Assembly: GCF_002192695.1 (NCBI RefSeq)
Contig: NZ_MTLG01000002.1
Span: forward strand, 1 to 64,000
DNA: 64,000 nt
Reading direction: 5' to 3'
DNA from: Achromobacter xylosoxidans
Lineage (GTDB): Bacteria; Pseudomonadota; Gammaproteobacteria; Burkholderiales; Burkholderiaceae_B
The notes under the pieces are model-generated. The model was not told the DNA's origin. It saw only the letters and a list, made by a program, of their open reading frames with translations, and did not search any database. The position numbers were made by a program, and so were the translations under genes. Position 1 is the first letter of the stretch. The number at the start of each line of letters is the position of its first letter. Positions 25,706-34,475 of the stretch are shown here, piece by piece.

Positions 25706-27043
25706 TCAGTGGAAGAATTCCGCGATCATCGTCGCACCCAGGAAGGTGCCCGCATTGGCGGCCAGGGACACCACCACGATCTTCCAGCCCAGCTTGCGGA
25801 ACGCCGGCAGGTCCTTGAGGATTGATAGGCCGGCCATGGCCAGGATCACGGTCGTGAACGGCAGGAAGTTCACCTTGCCGACCATGGCGATGATCTGGTC
25901 CGAGTACGGCAGCACGCCGGGGCAGCCCGCGGTCATGGCGATCAGCGACAGCACGAACACGGCCGGCAGCTTGGGCACGACGCGCAGCACCAGGTCGGTG
26001 AGGACGACCAGCAGGATGATAATGCCCATGCCCGGCAAGGCGTCGGCGAACGGCACGTTGTAGCCCAGGCGGTTGCCCACCAGCGCGAACAGGCCGCAGA
26101 TGACGTAGGCGGTCAGGCGGTCGCCGAAGCCCATCTTGACGCCATGCGCGGGCGCGTCCTGCGTGACCTCATCATCAGCGGCGACGGTTTCGGCCTTGCC
26201 GCGCGAGAAGCGGCCCAGCACGGGTTCCAGCTTGCCGTACAGGAAGATGGTGGTCGGCAGCGAAATGAACAGCGTGAAGTACACGCCCACCACCGTGGTC
26301 AGCAGGTTGGCGGCGGCGGCCAGCGCGGCCACCTGGTGCGCGACTTCGGGCGTCTGCTGGGACGCGATCGCGCCCACGCCGGCAGCCATCATGCTGCCCG
26401 AGCCCACGCCGGCGCCCATGGCGAGCGAGCGCGGATCGAAGATGTTCAGGCTGGTGATGAAGCCGGCCATCAGCGCCACGAACAGCGCGCCGATCACGGT
26501 GCCGGTGATGTACTCGGCCATCACGCCGCGGCCTTCAGGCGAGTTCATGCCGTAACGCTCGCCGATGATGGCCAGGCTGGGCTCGCGGCCCACCGAGAAG
26601 GTGGCGCCGATGGCCTCGCGCTTGATGCCCAGCAGCAGCGCCAGCGGCAGGCCGATGGCCATGGTGCCGAAGAAGTGGCCGAATTCCTGGAACACCAGGG
26701 CCCAGCCGGCTTCGCGCACCTGCGGCAAGGCGCCGCCCACCATCAGGCCCAGCTTGGCCAGGAAGGGCAGCAGCGCGTATTGCAGATAGCCACTGATGCG
26801 GGTCTGCATGGCAGTGTCGATGTTCAGGCCGGCCGGCATGCGCTGGCCGAAGGCGGCCACGACGGCGCCGATGAAGATGGCCCACAGCATCGGCTGCAGA
26901 ATGATCTTGCCCGGGCCTACGTTGAAGGTGGCGCTGCCGATCGCTTCGGAAACGACAACCACCAGCAAGATGGCGGCAAGCATGCGGATGCGCCCGGATA
27001 GCGGCATGGAAGGCGCGGCCAGGCTGGCGCTGGCGTGTGACAT
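25706..27043 (-). CDS. DUF3100 family integral membrane protein
   Basis: Predicted 445-aa polytopic membrane protein with about ten to twelve hydrophobic helices from residue 20 on (for example MLAAILLVVVVSEAIGSA near the start, GIIILLVVLTDLVLRVV later). It has conserved-looking loops GREPSLAIIGERYGMNS and GAGVGSGSMMAAGVGA. I recognise the DUF3100 family, which is transporter-like but without a settled substrate. The ATG at 27043 follows AGGGGAA. It is divergent from a LysR regulator (27333), which probably controls it; two inverted repeats lie between. A carboxylate or dipeptide-type permease role is a guess only. Confidence 0.85.
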   Translation of the reverse strand: MSHASASLAAPSMPLSGRIRMLAAILLVVVVSEAIGSATFNVGPGKIILQPMLWAIFIGAVVAAFGQRMPAGLNIDTAMQTRISGYLQYALLPFLAKLGLMVGGALPQVREAGWALVFQEFGHFFGTMAIGLPLALLLGIKREAIGATFSVGREPSLAIIGERYGMNSPEGRGVMAEYITGTVIGALFVALMAGFITSLNIFDPRSLAMGAGVGSGSMMAAGVGAIASQQTPEVAHQVAALAAAANLLTTVVGVYFTLFISLPTTIFLYGKLEPVLGRFSRGKAETVAADDEVTQDAPAHGVKMGFGDRLTAYVICGLFALVGNRLGYNVPFADALPGMGIIILLVVLTDLVLRVVPKLPAVFVLSLIAMTAGCPGVLPYSDQIIAMVGKVNFLPFTTVILAMAGLSILKDLPAFRKLGWKIVVVSLAANAGTFLGATMIAEFFH

Positions 27044-27207
27044 CGGATTCCCCTGAGTACGTGAATAGTCGTCGTGGCTGCCCGCCGCGATCCCGGCCGG
27101 CCGGCGTCCGGGTGGACGTCGCAACGCGGCGGCGGCGACGGCGCGCGCAGCAGGGCCGATTTTCGCCGGGGGCCCGGCGCGCAACCATGACAGGGTTGGC
27201 GCATAAA

Positions 27208-27226
27208 CGTTGCGTAAAATGCAACG
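27208..27226. promoter_or_regulatory. Inverted repeat CGTTGC-N7-GCAACG
   Basis: Perfect 6-bp arms separated by 7 bp in the DUF3100/LysR divergent region. The size and placement suit a LysR-type or promoter-proximal site. Function inferred. Confidence 0.45.
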
Positions 27227-27249
27227 GATAGGCTTTTCCAGGGAAAATT

Positions 27250-27272
27250 TTGCATGATCTCGGATCATGCAA
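27250..27272. promoter_or_regulatory. Inverted repeat TTGCATGATC-TCG-GATCATGCAA, candidate LysR operator
   Basis: Perfect 10-bp arms around 3 bp, centred 72 bp upstream of the LysR start codon. LysR recognition sites are dyads of this kind located near -65 of the regulated promoter. No T-run follows, so a terminator is unlikely. Confidence 0.6.
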
Positions 27273-27332
27273 GGGTAAACCCTAGATTGTAGCTGTGGAT
27301 CTGCCGCCGCACTCCCGCCACGGAGCCCCGCC

Positions 27333-28268
27333 ATGGATGAAAAACTCGACGCCCGCCGCACTCACTATTTCATGCAGGTCATGAGCCGCGGCTCGGTGCG
27401 CGGCGCCGCCGAAGTGCTGGACATGGACCCGTCCGCCGTCAGCCGCGCCATCGCCGCGCTGGAACGCGATTGCGGCATCGCCCTGTTCGAGCGCCGCGGG
27501 CGCGGCGTGGTGCCGACCGACGCGGGCCACATCCTGGCGCGCTACATCAAGCGCCAACAGGACATCCAGGAGAGCTTCTTCTCCGAGATCGACAGCCTGC
27601 GCAAGGCCGAACGGGGACATATCGATCTGGTGCTGGGCGAGGGTTTCGTGGAGCTGATGTTCGAGCGCGTGCTGCCCGGCTACTGGCGCAGCCACCCCGA
27701 GGTCACTCTGGACATCGACGTGGCGCGCACGTCCGAGATCGTGCAGCGCATCGTCGACGACCGCGCCTATATAGGACTGGTGTTCCAGCCGCCCAACGAC
27801 GCCCGCCTGCGCACCCACTATTCGCGGCCCGAGCCCATCCGCGCCATCGTCCGCGAAGACCACCCGCTGACCCTGCTGCGCCGCCCGCTGCTCTTGACCG
27901 ACCTGGCCGACTATCCCGGCGCCGCCATGCAGGAAGGGTTCGGCGTGCGCCAGCATATCCAGGCCGCCGAGATCAGCGAGCAGGTCCGGCTGCGCAATGT
28001 GCTGACCACCTCGTCCTTCAAGGCGCTGTGGCAATTTGCCGCCGCCGGCATCGGCTACGCGCTGACGCCGCCCATCGCGGTCACCGCCGATTTGCGCGCA
28101 CAGCGCCTGGCCAGCCTGCCGCTGGCCAACCCCATCCTCAACCAGGGCAGCCTGCACGTGCTGAGCCGCGCCGGCCGCCATGTGTCCCCCGCCGCGCGCG
28201 AACTGCTGGACCACATCGTGCGCGGCATCGGCGCCCCGACCGGTCCGGCGTCTGATACGGTCGGGTAA
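27333..28268 (+). CDS. LysR family transcriptional regulator
   Basis: Regulator of 311 aa. The N-terminal HTH at about 6-65 contains VMSRGSVRGAAEVLDMDPSA followed by VSRAIAALE, and LFERRGRGVVPTDAGH. The effector domain from about 95 has the periplasmic-binding-protein fold, with LVLGEGFVELMFERVLPGY as its first strand and helix. It is divergently transcribed from the DUF3100 membrane protein and likely regulates it. The inducer is unknown. The DUF2970 gene follows after 76 bp and has its own ribosome site. Confidence 0.93.
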   Translation: MDEKLDARRTHYFMQVMSRGSVRGAAEVLDMDPSAVSRAIAALERDCGIALFERRGRGVVPTDAGHILARYIKRQQDIQESFFSEIDSLRKAERGHIDLVLGEGFVELMFERVLPGYWRSHPEVTLDIDVARTSEIVQRIVDDRAYIGLVFQPPNDARLRTHYSRPEPIRAIVREDHPLTLLRRPLLLTDLADYPGAAMQEGFGVRQHIQAAEISEQVRLRNVLTTSSFKALWQFAAAGIGYALTPPIAVTADLRAQRLASLPLANPILNQGSLHVLSRAGRHVSPAARELLDHIVRGIGAPTGPASDTVG

Positions 28269-28344
28269 GGCGGATCTGCATCTGTTTCCCCGACGTCCGG
28301 CAGCCTACATTGGCGCTATCCGCCACGACGCCAGGAGAGACAAC

Positions 28345-28536
28345 ATGCTGAGTTTCTTGCGCACGGTCAAATCCGTGCTGTGGGGATTCTTCGGCGTACG
28401 CCGCGGGCGCGGCTACGATGCCGACATCGCCAACAACAAGCCGGCGCCCTTGATATTGACCGGGCTGCTGATGGCAGCCTGTCTGGTGATCATCCTGGTC
28501 GTGGTGGCGAAGTGGGCGGTGAACGCGGCACTGTAG
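28345..28536 (+). CDS. DUF2970 single-pass membrane micro-protein
   Basis: Protein of 63 aa. A basic N-terminus (LRTVKSVLWGFFGVRRGRGY) leads to one transmembrane helix (LILTGLLMAACLVIILVVVA, about 36-55). The VLWGFFGVR pattern with a C-terminal helix is the DUF2970 family, which is common in betaproteobacteria and of unknown role. The ATG at 28345 has AGGAGA 9 bp upstream. It lies before the sulfite reductase gene, with 250 bp between them in which I see no clear site. Confidence 0.85.
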   Translation: MLSFLRTVKSVLWGFFGVRRGRGYDADIANNKPAPLILTGLLMAACLVIILVVVAKWAVNAAL

Positions 28537-28786
28537 AAGTGGCCCGCAGGATGGGTGAAGCGCGGTAAAACCGGGGCAAGAACCCAGGCGACAAACGCGC
28601 GCCGCCCATCATGCAGCAATCCATTCATGCCCGCGGATCATGGAACGCAGGCGGCATGATCTTATTACCAGAATGACTTAGACGGTCGCCGCAGCTGCCT
28701 GTTACGGTTATGAACCCCTTTCCCCTGCCGCATTGCGCCAGGCGAGCGCAAGGGCTCAGACCGAGAAGACTTCAAGGGCAGTAGAC

Positions 28787-30529
28787 ATGTACGTGTATGA
28801 CCCCGTCGACCAGCAGCTCGTCGAGCAACGCGTGGCGCAATTCTCCGACCAGACGCGCCGCTTCCTCGATGGCCAACTAACGGAAGATGAATTCCGCGTT
28901 TTGCGCCTGCAGAACGGCCTGTACATCCAGCGCCACGCGCCCATGCTGCGCGTCGCGATCCCCTACGGCATCCTGGCGTCGCGCCAATTGCGTACGCTGG
29001 CGCACATCGCCCGCAAATGGGACCGCGGCTACGGCCATTTCAGCACCCGCCAGAACATCCAGTTCAACTGGCCCAAGCTCGAAGACGTGCCGGACATCCT
29101 GGCCGAACTCGCCACCGTGCAGATGCATGCCATCCAGACCAGCGGCAACTGCATCCGCAACACCACCACCGACCACTTCGCCGGCGTCGCGCCCGACGAG
29201 CTGGTCGATCCGCTGGTGTGGTGCGAGATCATCCGCCAGTGGTCCACGCTGCATCCGGAATTCGCCTTCCTGCCGCGCAAGTTCAAGATCGCGGTCAGCG
29301 GCGCGGTACAGGACCGCGCGGCCGTGGGCGTGCACGACATCGGCCTGCAGGCCGTCGAACGCGACGGCAAGCTGGGCTTTCGCGTCTGGGTCGGCGGCGG
29401 ATTGGGCCGCACACCCATCGTCGGCAAGCTGATCAATCCCTTCGTCGAATGGCAGGACCTGCTGACCTATCTGCAGGCCGCGCTGCGGGTCTATAACCTG
29501 CATGGCCGCCGCGACAACAAGTACAAGGCGCGCATCAAGATCCTGGTCAAGGACCTGACGCCGGAAGTCTATGCGCAGCAGGTGGACGAACAGTGGCAGC
29601 TCATCAAGGGCGGCCCGGACACCATCACCCAGGAATTCGTCGACAGCATCAAGGCCCGTTTCGTCTGGCCGCAATACGATGCCGCTGCCGCGCAGGACGT
29701 GGACAACACCGCCGCGCTGGCCGCCGCCGATCCGCGCTTTGCGCGCTGGCTGCGCACCAACGTGCACCCGCACAAGGTGGCCGGTTATGCCGCAGTCACC
29801 GTGTCGCTCAAGCCCACCGGCGTGCCCCCGGGCGACATCACCGCCGACCAGATGGACGCGGTGGCCAACCTGGCCGACGAATACGGCTTCGGCGAACTGC
29901 GCGTCTCGCACGAACAGAACCTGATCCTGGCCGACGTGCGCCGCGCCCGCCTGCACGACCTCTGGACCACGCTGCAGGCGCTGAACCTGGCCACGCCCAA
30001 CATCGGGCTGCTGACCAACATCATCGCCTGTCCGGGCGGGGATTTCTGCGCGCTGGCCAATGCCGTCTCGATCCCCGTGGCCGAAGCCATCCAGCGCCAG
30101 TTCGACAACCTCGACTATCTGTTCGAAATCGGCGAGCTGGACCTGAACATCTCGGGCTGCATCAACTCCTGCGGCCACCATCACGTGGGCCATATCGGCA
30201 TCCTCGGGGTCGATAAGGCCGGCGAGGAGTGGTATCAGGTGACCATCGGCGGACGCCAGAACGGCGCGGCCAAGCCGCTGCCCGACATCGAATCCACACG
30301 CGGCGGCGGCGCCGCCATCGGCCGCATCATCGGCCCGTCGTTCGCGCGCGAGCAGGTCGCGGGCGTGGTGGACCGCCTGATCCGCACCTACCTGGGCCTG
30401 CGCGACAGCGAAGAGGAACGCTTCATCGACGTGGTGGACCGCGTCGGCATCGATCCCTTCAAGCAGGACGTCTACTCCGATCCCGCCTTCGCCAAACCCG
30501 CGCCGCAAGCCGAGGCCGCCCATGTCTGA
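28787..30529 (+). CDS. cysI: Nitrite/sulfite reductase hemoprotein (CysI-like)
   Basis: Siroheme/[4Fe-4S] reductase of 580 aa, predicted to reduce sulfite to sulfide in cysteine biosynthesis. It has the two-fold ferredoxin-like / NIR_SIR repeat. A siroheme-binding Arg region lies in RKWDRGYGHFSTRQNIQFNW (about 82-101). The iron-sulfur cysteines are in ACPGGDFCALANAVS and SGCINSCGHHHVGH, with C-x5-C then C-x3-C spacing. The ATG at 28787 was chosen on the conserved MYVYDPVDQQL start. Its coupling to the DUF934 gene (8-bp overlap) supports assimilatory sulfite rather than nitrite reduction. Confidence 0.9.
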   Translation: MYVYDPVDQQLVEQRVAQFSDQTRRFLDGQLTEDEFRVLRLQNGLYIQRHAPMLRVAIPYGILASRQLRTLAHIARKWDRGYGHFSTRQNIQFNWPKLEDVPDILAELATVQMHAIQTSGNCIRNTTTDHFAGVAPDELVDPLVWCEIIRQWSTLHPEFAFLPRKFKIAVSGAVQDRAAVGVHDIGLQAVERDGKLGFRVWVGGGLGRTPIVGKLINPFVEWQDLLTYLQAALRVYNLHGRRDNKYKARIKILVKDLTPEVYAQQVDEQWQLIKGGPDTITQEFVDSIKARFVWPQYDAAAAQDVDNTAALAAADPRFARWLRTNVHPHKVAGYAAVTVSLKPTGVPPGDITADQMDAVANLADEYGFGELRVSHEQNLILADVRRARLHDLWTTLQALNLATPNIGLLTNIIACPGGDFCALANAVSIPVAEAIQRQFDNLDYLFEIGELDLNISGCINSCGHHHVGHIGILGVDKAGEEWYQVTIGGRQNGAAKPLPDIESTRGGGAAIGRIIGPSFAREQVAGVVDRLIRTYLGLRDSEEERFIDVVDRVGIDPFKQDVYSDPAFAKPAPQAEAAHV

Positions 30530-31067
30530 AATCTATCCGCACGACGCCCCCGGCCCGCACCTGATCCGCAACGGCCGCCTGGAGGCCGACACCGCGCGCC
30601 TCTTCACGCCCGAGCCCGAAGTGCCCGCCGAAGGTCAGGTGCCTGGCGACGCGCCTGGCTGGATCGTGCCGCTGTCCACCTGGAAGACCTCGCGCGCCAC
30701 CTTGCGCCGCCACCAGCATCCGGTCGCAGTCCTGCTCGACCCCGATGCCGACCTGCGGGACCTGGCCGACGCCGACGGCACGCTGGATCCCGCCGGCATC
30801 GCCTTCATCGCGGTGGATTTCCCGGTCTACACCGATGGCCGCGGGTATTCGCTGGCGCAGCTGCTGCGCACGCGCTACCAGTGGCAAGGGGAACTGCGCG
30901 CGGTCGGCGACGTGATGATCGACACCATCCACTACCAGGCGCGCGTCGGCTTCGACAGCTTCCTGGTCAAGCCCGGCCACGATCCGCACAAGGCCCTGGA
31001 AGCCTTCAGGACTTTCACGGTGCATTACCAGAAGACCTACCGGGTGCCGGCGCCGGCAGCCGCCTAG
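30522..31067 (+). CDS. DUF934 family protein, sulfite-reduction accessory
   Basis: Protein of 181 aa whose start lies 8 bp inside the sulfite reductase gene. A DUF934 domain covers most of the chain; the segment TDGRGYSLAQLLRTRYQWQG near the middle is typical. Genes of this family sit next to cysI and cysH in many proteobacteria and are annotated as probably involved in sulfite reduction, with no defined biochemical role. No cysH or cysD/N follows here. The stop overlaps that of the convergent IclR gene by 4 bp. Confidence 0.88.
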   Translation: MSEIYPHDAPGPHLIRNGRLEADTARLFTPEPEVPAEGQVPGDAPGWIVPLSTWKTSRATLRRHQHPVAVLLDPDADLRDLADADGTLDPAGIAFIAVDFPVYTDGRGYSLAQLLRTRYQWQGELRAVGDVMIDTIHYQARVGFDSFLVKPGHDPHKALEAFRTFTVHYQKTYRVPAPAAA

Positions 31068-31861
31068 GCGGCCGGAAACCCCGGCAGCGCCCAGCGCTGC
31101 GTCCTGACCTCATCCTGCGCCAACTGGGCGCGGATCAGGTCGGCGATATTGCGCTGGCGCGCCGCCTGCATGCGGCTGATCAGGCTGGACACGCTGACGG
31201 CCAGGCGCGGATAGCCACCCGCGTCGCACAAGGCCACGCCCACACCCAACACGCCAGGCACCGCCGCATTGCCCACCACGGACCAGCCGCGTCCGCGCGT
31301 GTTCTCCACCAGGCGCCGCATCTGCGCCACCGTCATGCCGCCGTACGCGCGCAGCGCCTGTTCGTTCTGCGCAATCACCTCTTCCGACTCGGCGGGCGGC
31401 AGCGCCGCCAATAGCGCCAGCCCGGCCGCCCCCACGCCCAGCGGCTGTCGGTGCCCCACCGTGACCGCCAGCACCTGCACGGGATAGTTGCCCACTTCAC
31501 GATGCAGGCAGAGCGAATCGTTGCCGGCGCGGCAGATGAGAAAAGCGGAATCGCCGCTGACGTCGCTGATCTGGCGCAGTACCGGCCGCAGGCCGCGCAC
31601 AGCTTGCGCATGCGGATCGCCCGCCATCATCACGCCCAGCTCGGCCACGCGCCAGCGCGGCGCTTCGGACTCGCGCAAGGCGTAGCCCTCCTGCACCAGC
31701 ACGTCGAGATAGCGATAGGCCGTGGTCCGCTGCATGCCCGCCGCGCGCGCGATGTCGACCACGTGCATGCCCGCCGCGCCCGCCTGCCGCAGCACGCCCA
31801 GCACGCGCAGACCGCGGCGCAACACGCGCGGCCCCGAGCCTTCGGATTCTGGTTTGTTCAT
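31064..31861 (-). CDS. IclR family transcriptional regulator
   Basis: Regulator of 265 aa. The N-terminal winged HTH (about 12-75) includes VVDIARAAGMQRTTAYRYLDVL. The IclR effector domain follows, with GHRQPLGVGAAGLALLAALP and, near the end, GYPRLAVSVSS. The start is the ATG at 31861. It is divergent from the Bug receptor / CoA ligase / lyase genes and is the likely regulator of that unit; an inverted repeat pair flanks the promoter region. It overlaps the convergent DUF934 gene by 4 bp. Confidence 0.93.
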   Translation of the reverse strand: MNKPESEGSGPRVLRRGLRVLGVLRQAGAAGMHVVDIARAAGMQRTTAYRYLDVLVQEGYALRESEAPRWRVAELGVMMAGDPHAQAVRGLRPVLRQISDVSGDSAFLICRAGNDSLCLHREVGNYPVQVLAVTVGHRQPLGVGAAGLALLAALPPAESEEVIAQNEQALRAYGGMTVAQMRRLVENTRGRGWSVVGNAAVPGVLGVGVALCDAGGYPRLAVSVSSLISRMQAARQRNIADLIRAQLAQDEVRTQRWALPGFPAA

Positions 31862-31865
31862 TTTC

Positions 31866-31945
31866 TGGACAGCTTGCGTTGATGAGGCCCTTATCAAAGC
31901 CCAATATGAATCCGGGCAGACGCAGAGCTGTCCAAATATTAGACA
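31866..31945. promoter_or_regulatory. Paired inverted repeats in IclR / Bug divergent region
   Basis: TGGACAGCT (31866-31874) and AGCTGTCCA (31926-31934) are exact inverse copies with centres 60 bp apart. The second copy overlaps a compact dyad, TGTC-N10-GACA (31929-31945). IclR proteins bind dyads and often use paired sites (family knowledge). The link to the regulator at 31064 is inferred. Confidence 0.55.
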
Positions 31946-31963
31946 AACAGGACGGAGACAACA

Positions 31964-32947
31964 ATGAAGATGCAAAGCAAGCGGTGGGCCGCCGCGGCGG
32001 CCGCCCTGGGCACGCTGCTCGCGGCCCCGGCCCTGGCGGCCCAGCCCTATCCCGAGCGTCCCGTGACGCTGGTGGTCGGCTACGCGGCCGGCGGCGCCAC
32101 CGACATCGTGGCGCGCCTGATGGCGAAGTCCCTCTCGGAAGCGCTGGGCCAGACTTTCGTGGTCGAGAACAAGACCGGCGCCAACAGCAACATCGGCGCG
32201 GAAATCGTCGCGCGCGCCGCGCCCGACGGCTACACGCTGTATGTGGGCTCCATCGCCAACACCATCAACCGCACGCTGTACAGCCAGCTCAACTATGACT
32301 TCGTGAAGGGCTTCGAGCCCGTGGGCCTGTTGGCGACCATTCCGAACATCCTGGTGGTCAATCCCAAGCTGCCGGTCAAGACCGTGCAGGAATACGTGGC
32401 CTACGCCAAGAAGAACCCGGGCAAGCTGACCTGCGCCTCGTCGGGCAGCGGCTCGTCCATCCATCTGTCGTGCGAACTGTTCAAGATGCAGACCGGCACC
32501 GACATCCTGCACGTGCCGTACCGCGGCAGCGGCCCGGCCGTGGCCGACCTGCTGGGCGGCCAGGTGGATTCCATGTTCGACAACCTGCCCTCGTCGCTGC
32601 CGCACGTGCAGGCGGGCAAGCTGCGCGCCATCGGCGTCACTTCGCCGCAGCGCCTGCCTTCCGCGCCCGACACGCCCACGCTGGCCGAATCCGGCTTGGC
32701 CGGCTTCGACGTGGAATCCTGGTTCGGCGTGATGGCGCCTGCCGGCACCCCCAAGCCCGTCGTCGAGCGCCTGAACCAGGCCATCAACAAGGCGCTGGCC
32801 AACCCGGCGCTGCAGGCGTCCTACCAGCAGTCCGGCTTCTACGCGCCACAGCAGCCCAACACGCCCGAGACCTACGCCACGAAGATCGCCAGCGAGATCG
32901 ACAAGTGGGGCAAGGTGGTCAAGAGCGCCAACCTCAAAGCCAACTAG
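31964..32947 (+). CDS. Bug-family tripartite tricarboxylate transporter substrate-binding protein
   Basis: Periplasmic receptor of 327 aa. A signal peptide (basic start, Ala-rich core, ALAAQ cleavage near residue 25) precedes the Bug signature VVGYAAGGATDIVARLMAKSL, then NKTGANSNIGAEIVARAAPDG. It is the first gene of a unit with a CoA ligase and a citrate-synthase-like lyase, under the divergent IclR regulator. The enzymes imply a carboxylic acid ligand that is activated with CoA and then cleaved. No TctA/TctB membrane partner is nearby. Confidence 0.94.
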   Translation: MKMQSKRWAAAAAALGTLLAAPALAAQPYPERPVTLVVGYAAGGATDIVARLMAKSLSEALGQTFVVENKTGANSNIGAEIVARAAPDGYTLYVGSIANTINRTLYSQLNYDFVKGFEPVGLLATIPNILVVNPKLPVKTVQEYVAYAKKNPGKLTCASSGSGSSIHLSCELFKMQTGTDILHVPYRGSGPAVADLLGGQVDSMFDNLPSSLPHVQAGKLRAIGVTSPQRLPSAPDTPTLAESGLAGFDVESWFGVMAPAGTPKPVVERLNQAINKALANPALQASYQQSGFYAPQQPNTPETYATKIASEIDKWGKVVKSANLKAN

Positions 32948-32957
32948 GAACACCAGG

Positions 32958-34475
32958 ATGTACCCGATAGATTTCTTCTTCCGCGCCGCCGAGCAGTATC
33001 CGGAACGCATCGCGCTGGACGGCCCCGAAGGCCAGGCCACGTACTCGCGGCTGGCCGCCGACACGCGGGCGCTGGCCGCGGCCTTGCAGGATCTGGATCC
33101 GGCGCCGCAGACGCGGGTGGCGATCTGCGCCGGCAACTCCGCGCGGCACATCCTGGCGCTGCTGGCCGTGCTGGCCAGCGGCAAGGTGTGGGTGCCGCTC
33201 AATTACCGCAGCACCGAGCGCGAGATCGGGCGCATCCTGGACGCCACCGAGCCGTCCATCGTGATCGTGGACGGCGTGGGCGCGCCGCTGGCGCCCGAGG
33301 CCCAGGCCCCACAAGGCCGCCGCCACATCCATCTGGAAGACGCGGCGGCGCCGCTGGCGCTGGATGAGCTGCTGGCCCGCTGCGCCGGACGCGAACCGCA
33401 ACGCCATGCGCTGCCGCGCGACGCCACCCAGGCCATCAAGTTCACCGGCGGCACCACCGGCTTGCCAAAAGGCGTAATGCAGCCGTACCACGCGTGGAAC
33501 GCGGGCATCATCAACCAGATCATGAGCTGGGGGCTCACCCACGAAGACCGCTACGTCGTGGCCGCCCCCATCACGCATGGCACCGGCACCTACCTATTGC
33601 CAGTGCTGGCGCGCGGCGGCGCCCATCTGCTGTTGGATGGCGTCACGCCGGCCAGCATCACCGCCGCCTTCCGCGAGCGCGGCGGCACGCTGAGCTTCAT
33701 GCCGCCCACGCTGATCTACATGATCATGGCGCAGCCCGGCGTCTCGCGCGCCGACTTCCCGCGCCTGCGCAACCTGATCTACGGCGGCGCGCCCATGCCC
33801 GTGGAAAAGATCGACCGGGCGCGCGAATTCTTCGGCCCGGTGCTGGGCACCACCTACGGCCAGACCGAGGCGCCGCAGATCATGACGGTGCTGCGGCCCG
33901 CCGACCTGGAAGCCCCGGAGAACCGCGCCTCGGTCGGACGCGTCACCTGGCTCAGCGACGTGGCCATCATGTCGCCAGACGGCGCGCTGCTGCCGCGCGG
34001 CGAGATCGGTGAGGTCGTGGTGCAGGGCGACCTGGTCATGTCGGGCTACTGGCGCCTGCCCGAAAAGACCGCCGAAACGGTGGTGGACGGCTGGCTGCAT
34101 ACCGGCGACACCGGCCTGATCGACGCGCGCGGCTATCTGTTTCTGAAGGACCGGCTGCGCGACGTGATCATCACGGGCGGCTTCAACATCTATCCGGTGG
34201 ACGTGGAGAACGCGCTGTCCGCGCACCCTTCCGTCTACGAGTGCTCGGTATTCGGGCTGCCCGACGACAAATGGGGCGAGGCGGTCCACGCCGCCGTGCA
34301 GTTCCATCCCGGCGCGCAGGCCAGCGCGGATGAGCTCAAGGCCCACGTGCGCGGCCTGCTCGGCCCCGTGGCCACGCCCAAGCAATTCCACATCCATGAC
34401 AGCCTGCCGCGCTCCAGCGTCGGCAAGGTGCTGAAAAACGCCGTGCGCGACGCGGCCCTGAAGGAGACCTCATGA
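32958..34475 (+). CDS. AMP-forming acyl-CoA synthetase (acid-thiol ligase)
   Basis: Ligase of 505 aa in the ANL superfamily. P-loop motif FTGGTTGLPKGVM is near 158-170, YGQTEAPQ near 300, and the hinge motif GWLHTGDTGLIDARGYLFL. The catalytic Lys is in SSVGKVLKN near the C-terminus. It activates a carboxylate with ATP and CoA. The gene starts 10 bp after the Bug receptor and its stop overlaps the lyase start (ATGA), so ligase and lyase are made together. The joint task suggested is acid to acyl-CoA to cleavage products; the acid is not identified. Confidence 0.93.
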   Translation: MYPIDFFFRAAEQYPERIALDGPEGQATYSRLAADTRALAAALQDLDPAPQTRVAICAGNSARHILALLAVLASGKVWVPLNYRSTEREIGRILDATEPSIVIVDGVGAPLAPEAQAPQGRRHIHLEDAAAPLALDELLARCAGREPQRHALPRDATQAIKFTGGTTGLPKGVMQPYHAWNAGIINQIMSWGLTHEDRYVVAAPITHGTGTYLLPVLARGGAHLLLDGVTPASITAAFRERGGTLSFMPPTLIYMIMAQPGVSRADFPRLRNLIYGGAPMPVEKIDRAREFFGPVLGTTYGQTEAPQIMTVLRPADLEAPENRASVGRVTWLSDVAIMSPDGALLPRGEIGEVVVQGDLVMSGYWRLPEKTAETVVDGWLHTGDTGLIDARGYLFLKDRLRDVIITGGFNIYPVDVENALSAHPSVYECSVFGLPDDKWGEAVHAAVQFHPGAQASADELKAHVRGLLGPVATPKQFHIHDSLPRSSVGKVLKNAVRDAALKETS

